64,000 bases of DNA from BQWY01 sp046351095 (lineage in GTDB: Bacteria; Nitrospirota; Nitrospiria; Nitrospirales; Nitrospiraceae): positions 1,054,001 to 1,118,000 of the forward strand of contig JAXLZC010000001.1 of the NCBI GenBank assembly GCA_046351095.1, written 5' to 3'. The translations under genes were made by a program, and so were the position numbers. Below the pieces are notes generated by a model. It saw only the letters and a list, made by a program, of their open reading frames with translations. It was not told the DNA's origin and made no database searches. Below, piece after piece: positions 37,248 to 46,889 of this stretch; positions within the stretch are counted from its first letter, which is position 1, and each line of letters begins with the position of its first letter.

Positions 37248-39011
37248 TTACAGCGGCAGGTCCAACTTGATCGCCAATTCCTTCAACTGCGCGGCCGTGA
37301 CGGACGACGGCGCCTGTGTCATCAGACACTGCGCCTTTTGCGTTTTCGGGAACGGAATGACGTCGCGGATGGACTCTCCTCCGCCCAACAGCATGATCAG
37401 GCGGTCGAGCCCGAACGCGATGCCGCCGTGCGGCGGCGCGCCGTACTCCAAGGCATCCAGCAGGAAGCCGAACTGTTGCTGCGCCTGCTCTTTGCCGATG
37501 CCGAGCAGGTCGAGGATCTTCAACTGCACATCGCGCCGGTGGTTACGGATGCTGCCGCCGCCGATTTCGCTGCCGTTCAGGACCATGTCGTAGGCCTTCG
37601 CCCGCACCTTCAACGGCTCGGACTCGAGCAACGGGAGGTCTTCATCCATCGGCCCGGCAAACGGATTGTGCATGAAGATGTACCGCTTGTCTTCTTCCGA
37701 ATAGTCGAGCAGCGGGAATTCCGTCACCCACAGGGGTTTCCACGCGGTCTTGTCGATGAGGTTCAGTTCTTCACCTAGCAGCAGGCGAATGCGCCCGAGG
37801 ACATCGTGCACGACTGCCGAAGTATCCGCGCCGAACAGGATGAGGTCGCCGGGCTTCGCCTGCGGCAGCGCGGTAAAAAACGCCGTGGCGTCGAGGAACT
37901 TCGCGATCACGGAATCGAGTTGCCCCTCCGGCGTGATCTTGAGCCACGCCAGCCCCTTGGCGCCGAAGCTCCGCGCGGTCTCGCCGAGTTGGTCGATCCG
38001 GTTACGCGTCATCGTGGCGCCGCCCTTGACGATCAGCGCCTTCACCATCTTGCCTTTGGTGGCCGCCTCGCGGAACACCTTAAACTCGGTCGTCGTCGCA
38101 AACGCCGTCATGTCGTAGAGCGGCATGTCGAAGCGCAGATCGGGCTTGTCCGATCCGTAGCGCCCCATCGCCTCGGCATAGGTCATCCGCGGGAACGGCG
38201 TCGGCAATTCCACCCCGCCGACGGCCTTGAACGCGCCGGCGATCATCCGCTCCATCGTGGACATGACCTGCTCGCGATCGACGAACGACATCTCGATGTC
38301 GATCTGCGTAAATTCCGGCTGCCGGTCGTTCCGCAGGTCTTCGTCGCGGAAGCAGCGGGCGACCTGATAATAACGATCACACCCGGACACCATGAGGATC
38401 TGCTTGAAGAGCTGCGGCGACTGCGGCAGCGCAAAAAACTCCCCGGCGTTCACGCGGCTCGGCACTAAGTAGTCGCGCGCGCCTTCCGGCGTGCTTTTCG
38501 TCAGGATCGGCGTTTCGATTTCGAGGAAATTCTCGTCGTTCAGGAAGCGCCGCACATGCTGCGCCATCTCGTGGCGCATCCGGATGAGCCGCTGCATCAT
38601 CGGCCGACGGAGGTCGAGGAAGCGATATTTCAAACGCAGCGACTCGGTGATGACCGCGTCGTCTTCGATCAAAAACGGCGGCGTCTTGGCTTCGTTCAAA
38701 ATCTCCAGCGCGTCGACCAACACCTCGATCTCGCCGGTGGAGAGTGCGGGATTCGCGGAGCCTTCCGGGCGCGCGGACACGATGCCGCTCACTGCCACGA
38801 CGAATTCGTTCCGCAGTACACCGGCCTGCTCGTGCGACGCGGGATGGATCTCGGGATTAAACACGATCTGCGCGAGCCCGTACCGATCGCGCAAGTCGAG
38901 AAACATCACGTTGCCGTGGTCGCGGCGGCGATGGACCCAGCCGTTCAGCACCACACGCTGCCCGACATGCGACCGATTGAGTGCCCCACAGTGGTGCGTC
39001 CGTATCTTCAT
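37248..39011 (-). CDS. aspS: Aspartyl-tRNA synthetase
   Basis: Class IIb synthetase of 587 residues, the long bacterial type with a GAD insertion domain (about residues 285-415). N-terminal OB-fold anticodon domain (GQRVVLNGWVHRRRDHGNVMFLDLRDRYG). Motif 2 is FRDEDLRNDRQPEFTQIDIEMSF. Motif 3 is GIAFGLDRLIMLLGGGESIRDVIPFPK. Whether it is discriminating for tRNA-Asp cannot be told here. Its ATG overlaps the rluB stop codon by four bases. Confidence 0.97.
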   Translation of the reverse strand: MKIRTHHCGALNRSHVGQRVVLNGWVHRRRDHGNVMFLDLRDRYGLAQIVFNPEIHPASHEQAGVLRNEFVVAVSGIVSARPEGSANPALSTGEIEVLVDALEILNEAKTPPFLIEDDAVITESLRLKYRFLDLRRPMMQRLIRMRHEMAQHVRRFLNDENFLEIETPILTKSTPEGARDYLVPSRVNAGEFFALPQSPQLFKQILMVSGCDRYYQVARCFRDEDLRNDRQPEFTQIDIEMSFVDREQVMSTMERMIAGAFKAVGGVELPTPFPRMTYAEAMGRYGSDKPDLRFDMPLYDMTAFATTTEFKVFREAATKGKMVKALIVKGGATMTRNRIDQLGETARSFGAKGLAWLKITPEGQLDSVIAKFLDATAFFTALPQAKPGDLILFGADTSAVVHDVLGRIRLLLGEELNLIDKTAWKPLWVTEFPLLDYSEEDKRYIFMHNPFAGPMDEDLPLLESEPLKVRAKAYDMVLNGSEIGGGSIRNHRRDVQLKILDLLGIGKEQAQQQFGFLLDALEYGAPPHGGIAFGLDRLIMLLGGGESIRDVIPFPKTQKAQCLMTQAPSSVTAAQLKELAIKLDLPL

Positions 39012-39856
39012 CGCGCGAGCGCCTTTCGCACTGACATCACTTTTCGTCCTCGACCCGGCGGTCGTGCCGCGCCGCCCGGCGACCGTTTGGCCCGCGTGCC
39101 TGCGGTGCGCGGCTGCTCCCGTTCGTCGGTCGTCGCCTCGCGCAACACATCGCGCAGCGCATTGGCTTCCCGATCCGTCAAATATCGATATTGTCCCAGC
39201 GGCACGTTGCTGAGCGTCAGCGGGCCCATACGCACGCGGACGAGTTTCAGCACAAAATGCCGCACCGCCTCGAACATACGTTTAACTTGGTGTTTGCGGC
39301 CCTCGTGGATCGTAATTTCGATCCAGGAATTGGCCTCCGCCTTTCGAACTTTTTTCACGACGGCCGGGCTGGTCACCCCGTCGTCCAGGCGCACACCGCG
39401 TTCTAGTTGGCGAATCTCCTCGTCCGTCAGCACGCCCTTCACCTTCACCAAATAGGTTTTCGGCACGTGGAAACGCGGATGCAGGAGCGCCTGCGCCAAC
39501 TCGCCGTGGTTGGTCAACAACACCAACCCTTCGCTGTCGAAGTCGAGGCGCCCGACAGGGAACACACGGACTTTGACGCCGTCCAAGAGGTCGGCGATCG
39601 TCACGCGCCCTTCGGGATCGTGCATCGTGGAGACGAAGCCCTTCGGCTTGTTCAACATCACGTAGACATGCGGCGGCGCCGGTTTAATGTGGCGCCCGTC
39701 TACTTTCACATGGTCTTTCGCCGGATCGATCTTTGTCCCGAGCTCGGAGACGACCGCGCCGTTGACCGTCACACGATGCTGCGCAATAAGCTGCTCGGCC
39801 TTCCGGCGCGAGGCCAGCCCACTGTCGGCGATCACTTTTTGCAGTCGTACTTCCAT
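39008..39856 (-). CDS. rluB: 23S rRNA pseudouridine synthase, RluB/RsuA family
   Basis: 282 residues. N-terminal S4 RNA-binding domain (RLQKVIADSGLASRRKAEQLIAQHRVTVNG) and catalytic domain with VFPVGRLDFDSEGLVLLTNHG (catalytic Asp), YLVKVKG, and IHEGRKHQVKRMFEAVRHFVLKLVRVRMGP. The C-terminal 30 residues are a basic Arg/Gly-rich tail likely to bind rRNA. RluB modifies U2605 of 23S rRNA in E. coli; the same target is inferred. It is upstream of aspS and overlaps it by 4 bp. Confidence 0.92.
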   Translation of the reverse strand: MEVRLQKVIADSGLASRRKAEQLIAQHRVTVNGAVVSELGTKIDPAKDHVKVDGRHIKPAPPHVYVMLNKPKGFVSTMHDPEGRVTIADLLDGVKVRVFPVGRLDFDSEGLVLLTNHGELAQALLHPRFHVPKTYLVKVKGVLTDEEIRQLERGVRLDDGVTSPAVVKKVRKAEANSWIEITIHEGRKHQVKRMFEAVRHFVLKLVRVRMGPLTLSNVPLGQYRYLTDREANALRDVLREATTDEREQPRTAGTRAKRSPGGAARPPGRGRKVMSVRKALAR

Positions 39857-39904
39857 CGAGTCGTTATCGCTCGCGCTGCCGCCCTACTGCGGACCAGACG
39901 CGAC

Positions 39905-41470
39905 TTACTCCCATTCGATCGTGGCCGGCGGTTTCGAGCTGATGTCGTAGACCACGCGGTTCACGCCCTTCACTTCGTTGATGATGCGATTCGACATCCG
40001 GCCGAGCACCTCGTTGGGAATCTTCGCCCAGTCGGCGGTCATGCCGTCCACGCTCGTGACGGCGCGCACGGCAACGACATGCTCGTACGTCCGCTGATCG
40101 CCCATCACACCGACCGTCCGGATCGGCAACAACACGGCGAAGACCTGCCAGATTTCTCGGTAGAGTCCGGCGGCGCGGATTTCCTCCGCGACGATGGCTT
40201 CGGCCCCGCGCAAAATGGCCAAGCGCTCCGGCGTGACCGAACCCAACACACGAATCGCCAGGCCAGGGCCGGGGAACGGTTGCCGCCAGACGATCTCGTC
40301 CGGCAATCCCAACTCCTTACCGAGTGCGCGCACTTCGTCTTTGAACAATTCGCGCAGGGGTTCGATGAGCTTCAACTTCATCCGCGCCGGAAGGCCGCCC
40401 ACATTGTGGTGAGACTTGATGGTGGCCGACGGTCCCTTGAAGCTCACACTCTCGATCACGTCGGGATAGAGCGTCCCTTGCACAAGGTGCGTGATGCCCT
40501 TGAGTTTCTTCGCTTCGATATCGAAATGTTTGATAAACGTCCGGCCGATGATCTTACGTTTGCGCTCCGGGTCCGTCACGTTCTTCAAGGCGCCAAGGAA
40601 CGACTTGGTCCCGTCGACGATCCGTAAGTTCAGCTTTTCGTGCTCGGCGAAGGTTTCCTTGACCTGTTGCCGCTCGCCCGCGCGCAACACGCCGTTGTCG
40701 ACGAACACACAGGTCAGCTGATCGCCGACCGCGCGATGCGTCAACACCGCCGCCACTGACGAGTCCACCCCGCCGCTCAGCGCGCAGAGCACGCGGCTTT
40801 TGCCCACCTGCTCGCGAATCTGCTGCACGGCCGTTTCGACGTACGACTGCATCGTCCAGGTCGGCCGACAGCCACAGATCTCGTGCACGAAGTTCGTGAG
40901 GATCGTGGGGCCTTCCGGCGTATGCGCAACTTCCGGGTGAAACTGGAGGCAATAGATACGGTGCGCGTCGTCTTCCCACTTCATCGCCGCAATCGGCGAA
41001 TTACTCGTGTGCGCGATCGCGCGGAAACCGGGCGGCATTTTTTCGATGCGGTCGCCGTGCGACATCCACACCACCGTGGAGCCGGCGGAGCCGGACGTGC
41101 CCACCTTATGGAAAATGCCGGAGTGGTCGTCGATGGTGAGTTCGGCGCGGCCGAATTCCCGATGTGTCGACTTGGCGACCCGGCCGCCGAGTCGATGCGT
41201 GACCAACTGCATGCCGTAGCAAATACCGAGGACGGGTACCCCCTGCTCGAAGATCGCCTTCGGCACCATCGGCGCTTTCTTTTCGTACACACTCGACGGG
41301 CCGCCGGACAGGACGATGCCGCGCGGCTTATGGCTGAGGATCGTCGCGAGCGGCGTCGTGCAGGGCAAAATCTGCGAATAGACCTGGGCCTCTCGGATGC
41401 GGCGGGCGATGAGTTGGGTGTACTGCGACCCGAAGTCGAGGACGATGATGCGGTCGTGCCAAAGTTCCAT
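39905..41470 (-). CDS. guaA: GMP synthase (glutamine-hydrolysing)
   Basis: Converts XMP to GMP. 521 residues: N-terminal glutamine amidotransferase with the nucleophile Cys in GICYGMQL and the His/Glu in QFHPEVAHT, ATP-pyrophosphatase with the P-loop SGGVDSSV, and the C-terminal dimerisation domain ending VVYDISSKPPATIEWE. It lies downstream of guaB on the same strand, completing the two-step IMP to GMP pathway. Confidence 0.97.
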   Translation of the reverse strand: MELWHDRIIVLDFGSQYTQLIARRIREAQVYSQILPCTTPLATILSHKPRGIVLSGGPSSVYEKKAPMVPKAIFEQGVPVLGICYGMQLVTHRLGGRVAKSTHREFGRAELTIDDHSGIFHKVGTSGSAGSTVVWMSHGDRIEKMPPGFRAIAHTSNSPIAAMKWEDDAHRIYCLQFHPEVAHTPEGPTILTNFVHEICGCRPTWTMQSYVETAVQQIREQVGKSRVLCALSGGVDSSVAAVLTHRAVGDQLTCVFVDNGVLRAGERQQVKETFAEHEKLNLRIVDGTKSFLGALKNVTDPERKRKIIGRTFIKHFDIEAKKLKGITHLVQGTLYPDVIESVSFKGPSATIKSHHNVGGLPARMKLKLIEPLRELFKDEVRALGKELGLPDEIVWRQPFPGPGLAIRVLGSVTPERLAILRGAEAIVAEEIRAAGLYREIWQVFAVLLPIRTVGVMGDQRTYEHVVAVRAVTSVDGMTADWAKIPNEVLGRMSNRIINEVKGVNRVVYDISSKPPATIEWE

Positions 41471-41566
41471 GGTTTCGTGACTCGTGAGTCGAAATTCGTG
41501 AACCGAGCGGGAGAGAGAGGAGGCGGTGGAACGGCTACCGACGCACTAGGCCCCGATCGCGACAGA

Positions 41567-43033
41567 TCACTCCCAATCCATCCGGTAGTTCGGCGCTTCT
41601 TTCGTGATGATGACGTCGTGCACGTGGCTTTCGCGCAACCCTGCAACCGTCTGCCGAATGAAGCGCGCGTTCTGCTGCAGCTCCGGGATTGTCCGGCAGC
41701 CGCAATAGCCCATGCCGGAACGCAGGCCGCCGACGAGCTGGTAGATCACCTGCGCCAAGGCGCCCTTGTACGGCACGCGACCTTCGATGCCTTCCGGCAC
41801 CAACTTCGATTCGGGTCGACCGGCTTGCCCGTACCGATCCTTGCCTCCGCGCTCCATCGCACCGATGCTGCCCATGCCGCGATAGACCTTGTAGGTCCGT
41901 GCTTGGTACAGGACGGTTTCGCCCGGCGACTCTTCCGTTCCGGCCAAGAGGCTGCCGATCATGACGGCAGATGCGCCGGCCCCCAACGCCTTGGTGACGT
42001 CGCCGGAGAATTTGATCCCGCCGTCGGCGATGATGCACACGCCGGTTCCCGCCACGACCTTCGCGCAATCGGCGATGGCCGTCAGTTGCGGCATCCCCGC
42101 GCCGGACACGATACGCGTCGTACAAATCGACCCTGGGCCCACACCGACCTTCAACGCATCCGCACCCGCATCGACCAGGTCCTTGGCACCGTGCGCCGTG
42201 GCGATATTGCCGGCGATGACCTGCAGGTCGGAATACTTCCGCTTGATCATCTTCACGGTATCGATGACGGCTTGCGAATGGCCGTGTGCCGTATCGACTA
42301 CCACCACGTCCACACCCGACTTGCGCAACAGCGTAACGCGCTGCTCCGTATCGGGCCCGACACCGACGGCCGCGCCGACACGCAGACGCCCATGTTCGTC
42401 CTTGCAGGCGTTCGGATACTTGATACGTTTTTCGATGTCCTTAATGGTGATCAAGCCGCGCAACTCGCCCTGCTTGTCCACCACGGGCAGCTTCTCGATA
42501 CGGTGCTCGTGCAGAATCTCGCGGGCCTTCTCCAAGGTGGTGCCGACGGGAGCGGTCACCAACTTCTCGCGCTTCATGACCTGCGAGACCTTCAGATCCA
42601 ACCGCGACTCGAACCGCAGGTCGCGGTTCGTCAGGATGCCGACGAGTTTTTTGTTTTTTGTGACGGGAATGCCGGAGATCCGATACTTCGCCATCAACTG
42701 ATGCGCATCGCGGATCGTCTTATCGGGCGCAATCGTCACGGGATCGAGGATCATCCCGCTCTCGGACTTTTTCACCCGATCGACTTCCGCCGCTTGATCC
42801 GCCGGAGAGAGCACCCGGTGGATGATGCCCATGCCGCCTTCCCGGGCCATGGCGATCGCCAACCGCGACTCGGTCACGGTATCCATCGCGGCGCTGAGGA
42901 CGGGGATATTGAGCGAGACGCGCGCGGTGATCGCCGTCTTGGTCTCGACCTCGTTCGGCAACACGCTCGACTTCGCCGGCACCAGCACTACGTCGTCGAA
43001 CGTCAACCCCATCCTGGTTTCTTCTTCCAACAT
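41567..43033 (-). CDS. guaB: IMP dehydrogenase
   Basis: Oxidises IMP to XMP with NAD, the committed step of guanine nucleotide synthesis. 488 residues. N-terminal LTFDDVVLVPAKSSVLPNEV, two CBS domains (about residues 93-205), the catalytic loop GVGPGSICTTRIVSGAGMPQ with the nucleophilic Cys, IADGGIKFSGDV, GSLLAGTEESPGE, and YRGMGSIGAM. The start at 43033 gives the usual MLEEETRMGLTFDD N-terminus. guaA follows with a 96-bp gap. Confidence 0.97.
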   Translation of the reverse strand: MLEEETRMGLTFDDVVLVPAKSSVLPNEVETKTAITARVSLNIPVLSAAMDTVTESRLAIAMAREGGMGIIHRVLSPADQAAEVDRVKKSESGMILDPVTIAPDKTIRDAHQLMAKYRISGIPVTKNKKLVGILTNRDLRFESRLDLKVSQVMKREKLVTAPVGTTLEKAREILHEHRIEKLPVVDKQGELRGLITIKDIEKRIKYPNACKDEHGRLRVGAAVGVGPDTEQRVTLLRKSGVDVVVVDTAHGHSQAVIDTVKMIKRKYSDLQVIAGNIATAHGAKDLVDAGADALKVGVGPGSICTTRIVSGAGMPQLTAIADCAKVVAGTGVCIIADGGIKFSGDVTKALGAGASAVMIGSLLAGTEESPGETVLYQARTYKVYRGMGSIGAMERGGKDRYGQAGRPESKLVPEGIEGRVPYKGALAQVIYQLVGGLRSGMGYCGCRTIPELQQNARFIRQTVAGLRESHVHDVIITKEAPNYRMDWE

Positions 43034-43105
43034 GCCGCCGCTGTCCCCTCTCGTCGATCTCGAAACTAGATGATCGTCACGATCCCCTCGGATCGCCCGT
43101 CCTGC

Positions 43106-46060
43106 TTACTTCACGGCCCCGGCGTCGGTAAGCGCCGCGGTATTCTCCGCTTCGTCACGCAACCGCTCTTCGCCCTCTTCCGCCGGCATGAACTGCTGCA
43201 CGCGCGTATTCGCGCTGTCCACGACGAACACGCTGCCGCGTGCATCGACGGCCACGCCGTAGGGGAAGTTGAACTGGCCGCTGCCGTTTCCGAAACCGCC
43301 CCACTGCGTGATGAAGTTGCCTTCGCGGTCGAACTTTTCGATCCGGTGGTTACCCGTGTCGCTCACGTACACATCGCCGCTGACGTCCACCGTGATGCCC
43401 CACGGATTGCGTAACTGTCCGGCTTCCTGCGCCAACGCGCTGCTCGCGTGGCCGGCTTCCGGACTGCCGCCCCACTTGGTAATGAGCTGCGGTAACACGT
43501 TCGTGCTCGTATCGAACTTCTGAATGCGGTGGTTGCCCATGTCGACGACGTAGACCAACCCATCCGTCTCGTCGACGGCGATGCCGCGCGGGAAGTAGAA
43601 CTGCCCGTCGTGGTTGCCGAAGCTGCCCCACGACATGATGAACTCGCCCGCCATATCGAACTTCTGCACGCGGAAGTTGGCGCTGTCCACGACGTAGATG
43701 TAGCCGCGGACGCGATCCACGGCGATGCCCCACGGAGCGTTGAATTGGCCTTCGCCGTTGCCGCGCGAGCCGAACTTCATAATGTAGCCACCCAACTTGC
43801 CGTCGAACTTCTGCACGCGATGGTTGTTCGTATCGACCACCCACACATCGCCCTTCGCATCGCAGGCGATGCCGGTCGGATTGTGGAAGTTGCCGTTGGC
43901 CGAGCCGAACGCGCCCCAGAGGATGATGAAGTTGCCGGCGTTGTCGAACTTCTGCACGCGGTTGTTGCCGTTGTCCACGACGAACAACGCGCCCTGCTGA
44001 TCGATCGCCACACCGTACAACGGCGCCAGGAACTCGCCACCGTGCAACAGCGATGCGCCGCGCCCCGGCTTGCCCCACTTCGACACGCAGAGGTACCCGG
44101 ACGTATTGACCAGGATGCCGGCGCTGGCCGGCACCGAGACGTTCTGCCCGACGTCCTTGAACCAGACATAAATCGTCTTCGGCCCGTCGCCCGGCGACAA
44201 CACAAACGGGATCGTCGCGCCGAACTTGATGATCGGATCGACCTCGACCCAGCCCGGCGTGCCCGCCGTCGGCGCCATCGGATTTTCGGAGATGTAGTAG
44301 GCCGCGACACCCGAGTCCACGTCGTTCGCGGAAATCGTCACGACAACATCCGGCGTGTTCGACATAAACGCGCCGTGATTGAGGACGGCGTACGGATTCT
44401 GCGGCGCCGTCATGTCGATGAGGATCGGCGTCACCGTGACTTCTTCGGAGAGTCCGCTCTCCGCATCGCCTTCGTAGACCGCCGCCAACGCGTAGTAATA
44501 ACTCACGTCGTTCGTCAGGCCGGTGTGCACGTAGGGATTTCCCACGCCTTCGATCTTCGTGCCGGCTTGCTTGTCCACGCCCTCGCTGGTCGAGAAGTAG
44601 AGGTTGTACGAGATCGCGCCCGGCACTTCGAGCCACCCGATCGTGGCTTCCGTGTCGCCCGCTTTCGCCGCGACTCCACGCGGAATGCTCGCGTCGCGCT
44701 GCTCGGTGGACGCCGCCTTGAGCGACCGATTCAACTCTTCTTCCGTCGGCACGTACTTCACGATGCGGTTGTTGCCGCTGTCGACGACGTAGACGTGCCC
44801 TTCCTTGTCGATCGCAATGCCGGAGGGGAAATTCAACTGCCCGTCCGTCAACCCGCGGTTGCCCCAGGCGCAGAGGAACGTGCCGTTGCCGTCGAACTTC
44901 TGAATGCGGTGATTGCTCTGATCGACGACATACACATGGCCGAGCGCATCGCAGGCCACGCCCCAAGGCGACTTAAATTGCCCGGGCGCCGTGCCTTCGC
45001 GCCCCCACTTCGTGAGGAAGCTGCCGCGCGCGTCGAACTTTTGGATGCGGTGATTGCCCTCGTCCGCGACATAGATGTTGCCGACAAAGTCCACGGCGAT
45101 CCCGCGCGGATAGAAAAACGCGCCGTCGAAGCTGCCGTCGCGGCCCCACTTCAACAGCGGCGTGCCGTCGTGCGTAAACTTCTGGACACGCGCGTTGCTC
45201 GTGTCGCTGATGTAGACGTTCCCTTCGCGATCCGTCGCCAAACCCCAGGGCACATCGAAGCGGCCGATGTCCGCGCCCTTCCACGCGAAGCCGAATTTGC
45301 CCCACGTGTGGAGGTAGTTGCCCTCGCCGTCGAGCTTCTGGATACGGTTGTTGCCGCTATCGGCCACGAACAACTCGCCGTCGATCCCGCAGGCCAACCC
45401 GCGTGGATAGTAGAAGCTGCCCTCTGCGGATCCTGGGTCGTCGCCCCAGCGCGCGAGGAACTTGCCCGTCTTGTCGAATTTTTGGATGGAGTGATTGTCC
45501 GTGTCGGCCACATAGATATGGCCGTCTTTATCGAGGGAGAGTCCCGTCGGCGACTTAAATTCGCCGTCATCTACCCCTTCGCAGCCGAAGATCTGGGCCA
45601 CGAGGTACGGCGACGGAATCGCCATGACTTCCTGCGACTCCGGGCTTTCGCCCTGCTCCGTCACGACGGTCACCACATAGTGGTAACAGGTGCCGTTCGC
45701 GAGGTCTTCATGGAGATACGGCGAAGACGGCCCTTCGATACAGGTGGATTTTTCTTTTTTGATGCCGATGGTCGTTTTGAAATCGCTCGGCCCGGCAATC
45801 GGACGCGTCAACTCGGAGTGCTTGACCTGCACGCCCTTCGTGGTGCCGTAGTAGACGTTGTAGTACATGGCCCCGTCGACCGGGTCCCAGGTGAGGAGAA
45901 TGCGGCCATTTCCCGGCTGCACCTTCACATTGGCCGGCGCCGGCGGGAGTTCTTCCGCAGGCGACGCTTCGCCCGCGCCCCATTCGTCGGATCCCTGCAC
46001 GGTCAATCTCCGCCACGCTCCGTCATCCACGCCATCGCCGAAAAAATGGGTGAGCCGCAT
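43106..46060 (-). CDS. Large NHL-repeat protein with two six-bladed propellers and fibronectin type III domains
   Basis: 984 residues. Order: a fibronectin-III-like domain (about 38-150), six NHL repeats (about 155-430), a second fibronectin-III-like domain (about 445-540), an Ig-like segment (about 550-650), and six further NHL repeats (about 660-965). Each NHL unit has the pattern P-x-G-hydrophobic-A-x-D-x-x-G-x-hydrophobic-Y-V-x-D-x-x-N-x-R-hydrophobic-Q-K-F-D. NHL propellers bind protein or RNA. No signal peptide or membrane helix is seen. The start codon has AGGACGAGG upstream. Function unknown. Confidence 0.88.
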   Translation of the reverse strand: MRLTHFFGDGVDDGAWRRLTVQGSDEWGAGEASPAEELPPAPANVKVQPGNGRILLTWDPVDGAMYYNVYYGTTKGVQVKHSELTRPIAGPSDFKTTIGIKKEKSTCIEGPSSPYLHEDLANGTCYHYVVTVVTEQGESPESQEVMAIPSPYLVAQIFGCEGVDDGEFKSPTGLSLDKDGHIYVADTDNHSIQKFDKTGKFLARWGDDPGSAEGSFYYPRGLACGIDGELFVADSGNNRIQKLDGEGNYLHTWGKFGFAWKGADIGRFDVPWGLATDREGNVYISDTSNARVQKFTHDGTPLLKWGRDGSFDGAFFYPRGIAVDFVGNIYVADEGNHRIQKFDARGSFLTKWGREGTAPGQFKSPWGVACDALGHVYVVDQSNHRIQKFDGNGTFLCAWGNRGLTDGQLNFPSGIAIDKEGHVYVVDSGNNRIVKYVPTEEELNRSLKAASTEQRDASIPRGVAAKAGDTEATIGWLEVPGAISYNLYFSTSEGVDKQAGTKIEGVGNPYVHTGLTNDVSYYYALAAVYEGDAESGLSEEVTVTPILIDMTAPQNPYAVLNHGAFMSNTPDVVVTISANDVDSGVAAYYISENPMAPTAGTPGWVEVDPIIKFGATIPFVLSPGDGPKTIYVWFKDVGQNVSVPASAGILVNTSGYLCVSKWGKPGRGASLLHGGEFLAPLYGVAIDQQGALFVVDNGNNRVQKFDNAGNFIILWGAFGSANGNFHNPTGIACDAKGDVWVVDTNNHRVQKFDGKLGGYIMKFGSRGNGEGQFNAPWGIAVDRVRGYIYVVDSANFRVQKFDMAGEFIMSWGSFGNHDGQFYFPRGIAVDETDGLVYVVDMGNHRIQKFDTSTNVLPQLITKWGGSPEAGHASSALAQEAGQLRNPWGITVDVSGDVYVSDTGNHRIEKFDREGNFITQWGGFGNGSGQFNFPYGVAVDARGSVFVVDSANTRVQQFMPAEEGEERLRDEAENTAALTDAGAVK

Positions 46061-46249
46061 AGGTGTTGCCTCGTCCTTTTAGTACAGAAATTCAGACATT
46101 TAGAGTGACAGTCCGACCGTGCTTGGCCGTAAGGGGCGGAGTCTAACAGAGCCAAAAGAAATGCGTCAAGGCGAGCGCCGCGCGCGTGGCGCGGCGATAC
46201 AGAGAGAAATGCACCTGCCCAATTCAGTTGGGTCTCAATATGAACCTTA

Positions 46250-46438
46250 TCAGCCCAGAATGAATTCCTCGGAGATTTCCATGGCGCACCCATCGCTACA
46301 CTCAATCAAATACAGTGCGCGCGCATTCTCCTTTCGCATGCCACAGACAGAGCCACGTTGGCCAGGACACATTCCCTCCGGGGCAGAATCTACGATTCGC
46401 ACTTCCTGCCCGTACCCATATAAGTAATCGTCTTGCAT
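46250..46438 (-). CDS. Small cytoplasmic hypothetical protein
   Basis: 62 residues with a strong Shine-Dalgarno (GGAGGA) six bases before the ATG at 46438, which argues that it is real. The sequence GYGQEVRIVDSAPEGMCPGQRGSVCGMRK followed by ALYLIECSDGCAMEISEEFI has the look of a small beta-barrel with two Cys pairs. Family not recognised. It is upstream of the NHL gene on the same strand, with a 190-bp gap. Confidence 0.65.
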   Translation of the reverse strand: MQDDYLYGYGQEVRIVDSAPEGMCPGQRGSVCGMRKENARALYLIECSDGCAMEISEEFILG

Positions 46439-46889
46439 TGCTTCCTCCGTAACTCACCTACAAGTGACCATAACAACCCCCAAGATGAACAGCCCTGCCA
46501 CGCTCCTGAGCCCTCGTGACTTACCCCCAGGGCAGTCGAGCAGAAATTCCTTCATTCAAAATAACCGATGCAGTCCCCACGACTCACGGATGTGTTTGTA
46601 TCCAATTACAATTGCGCTGTATCCGATTCGATACCGAGCAGGCCGTCGCGGTATCGTGCTGTAAGAACTTCGCGCCAGGCCGATATGCGCCGATATTGGT
46701 TGCAGCGACACCGAGGACTCTCCCTTGCGATTGGCACTGCTCTTGCCGTACTCCTCATGCATGATATGACCACGCCTGGCCCGGTCGAAGCGCTTAGAAA
46801 GCACGGCAGGTTCATACGGCCCAGAGGTTCGACAGAACTCTCTACTCGAGGCCTTGCTACTCACGTTCAACGCAGGAAGCAGATTCACG
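46439..46889. other. Gene-poor interval
   Basis: About 450 bases between divergent genes, with more A+T than the flanks. Both strands hold only short frames. The plus-strand frame from about 46685 begins RRYWLQRHRGLSLAIGTALAVLLMHDM, which looks like a membrane anchor. It then degenerates into Arg/Pro-rich sequence and runs out of frame into the lipoprotein gene. It may be a gene remnant or chance. No promoter or RNA is evident. Confidence 0.35.

Noticed and set aside
40883..43069. A 728-codon plus-strand frame
   Set aside because: It is antisense to guaA and guaB; its composition (Arg, Asp, His) is that of a shadow.
43106..46060. Tandem DNA repeats suggestive of a CRISPR or minisatellite
   Set aside because: The repetition comes from the NHL repeats at the protein level; spacing is irregular and units are diverged.
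43529..46108. An 859-codon plus-strand frame opposite the NHL gene
   Set aside because: The repeats in it mirror the NHL repeats on the other strand; no domain or ribosome site.
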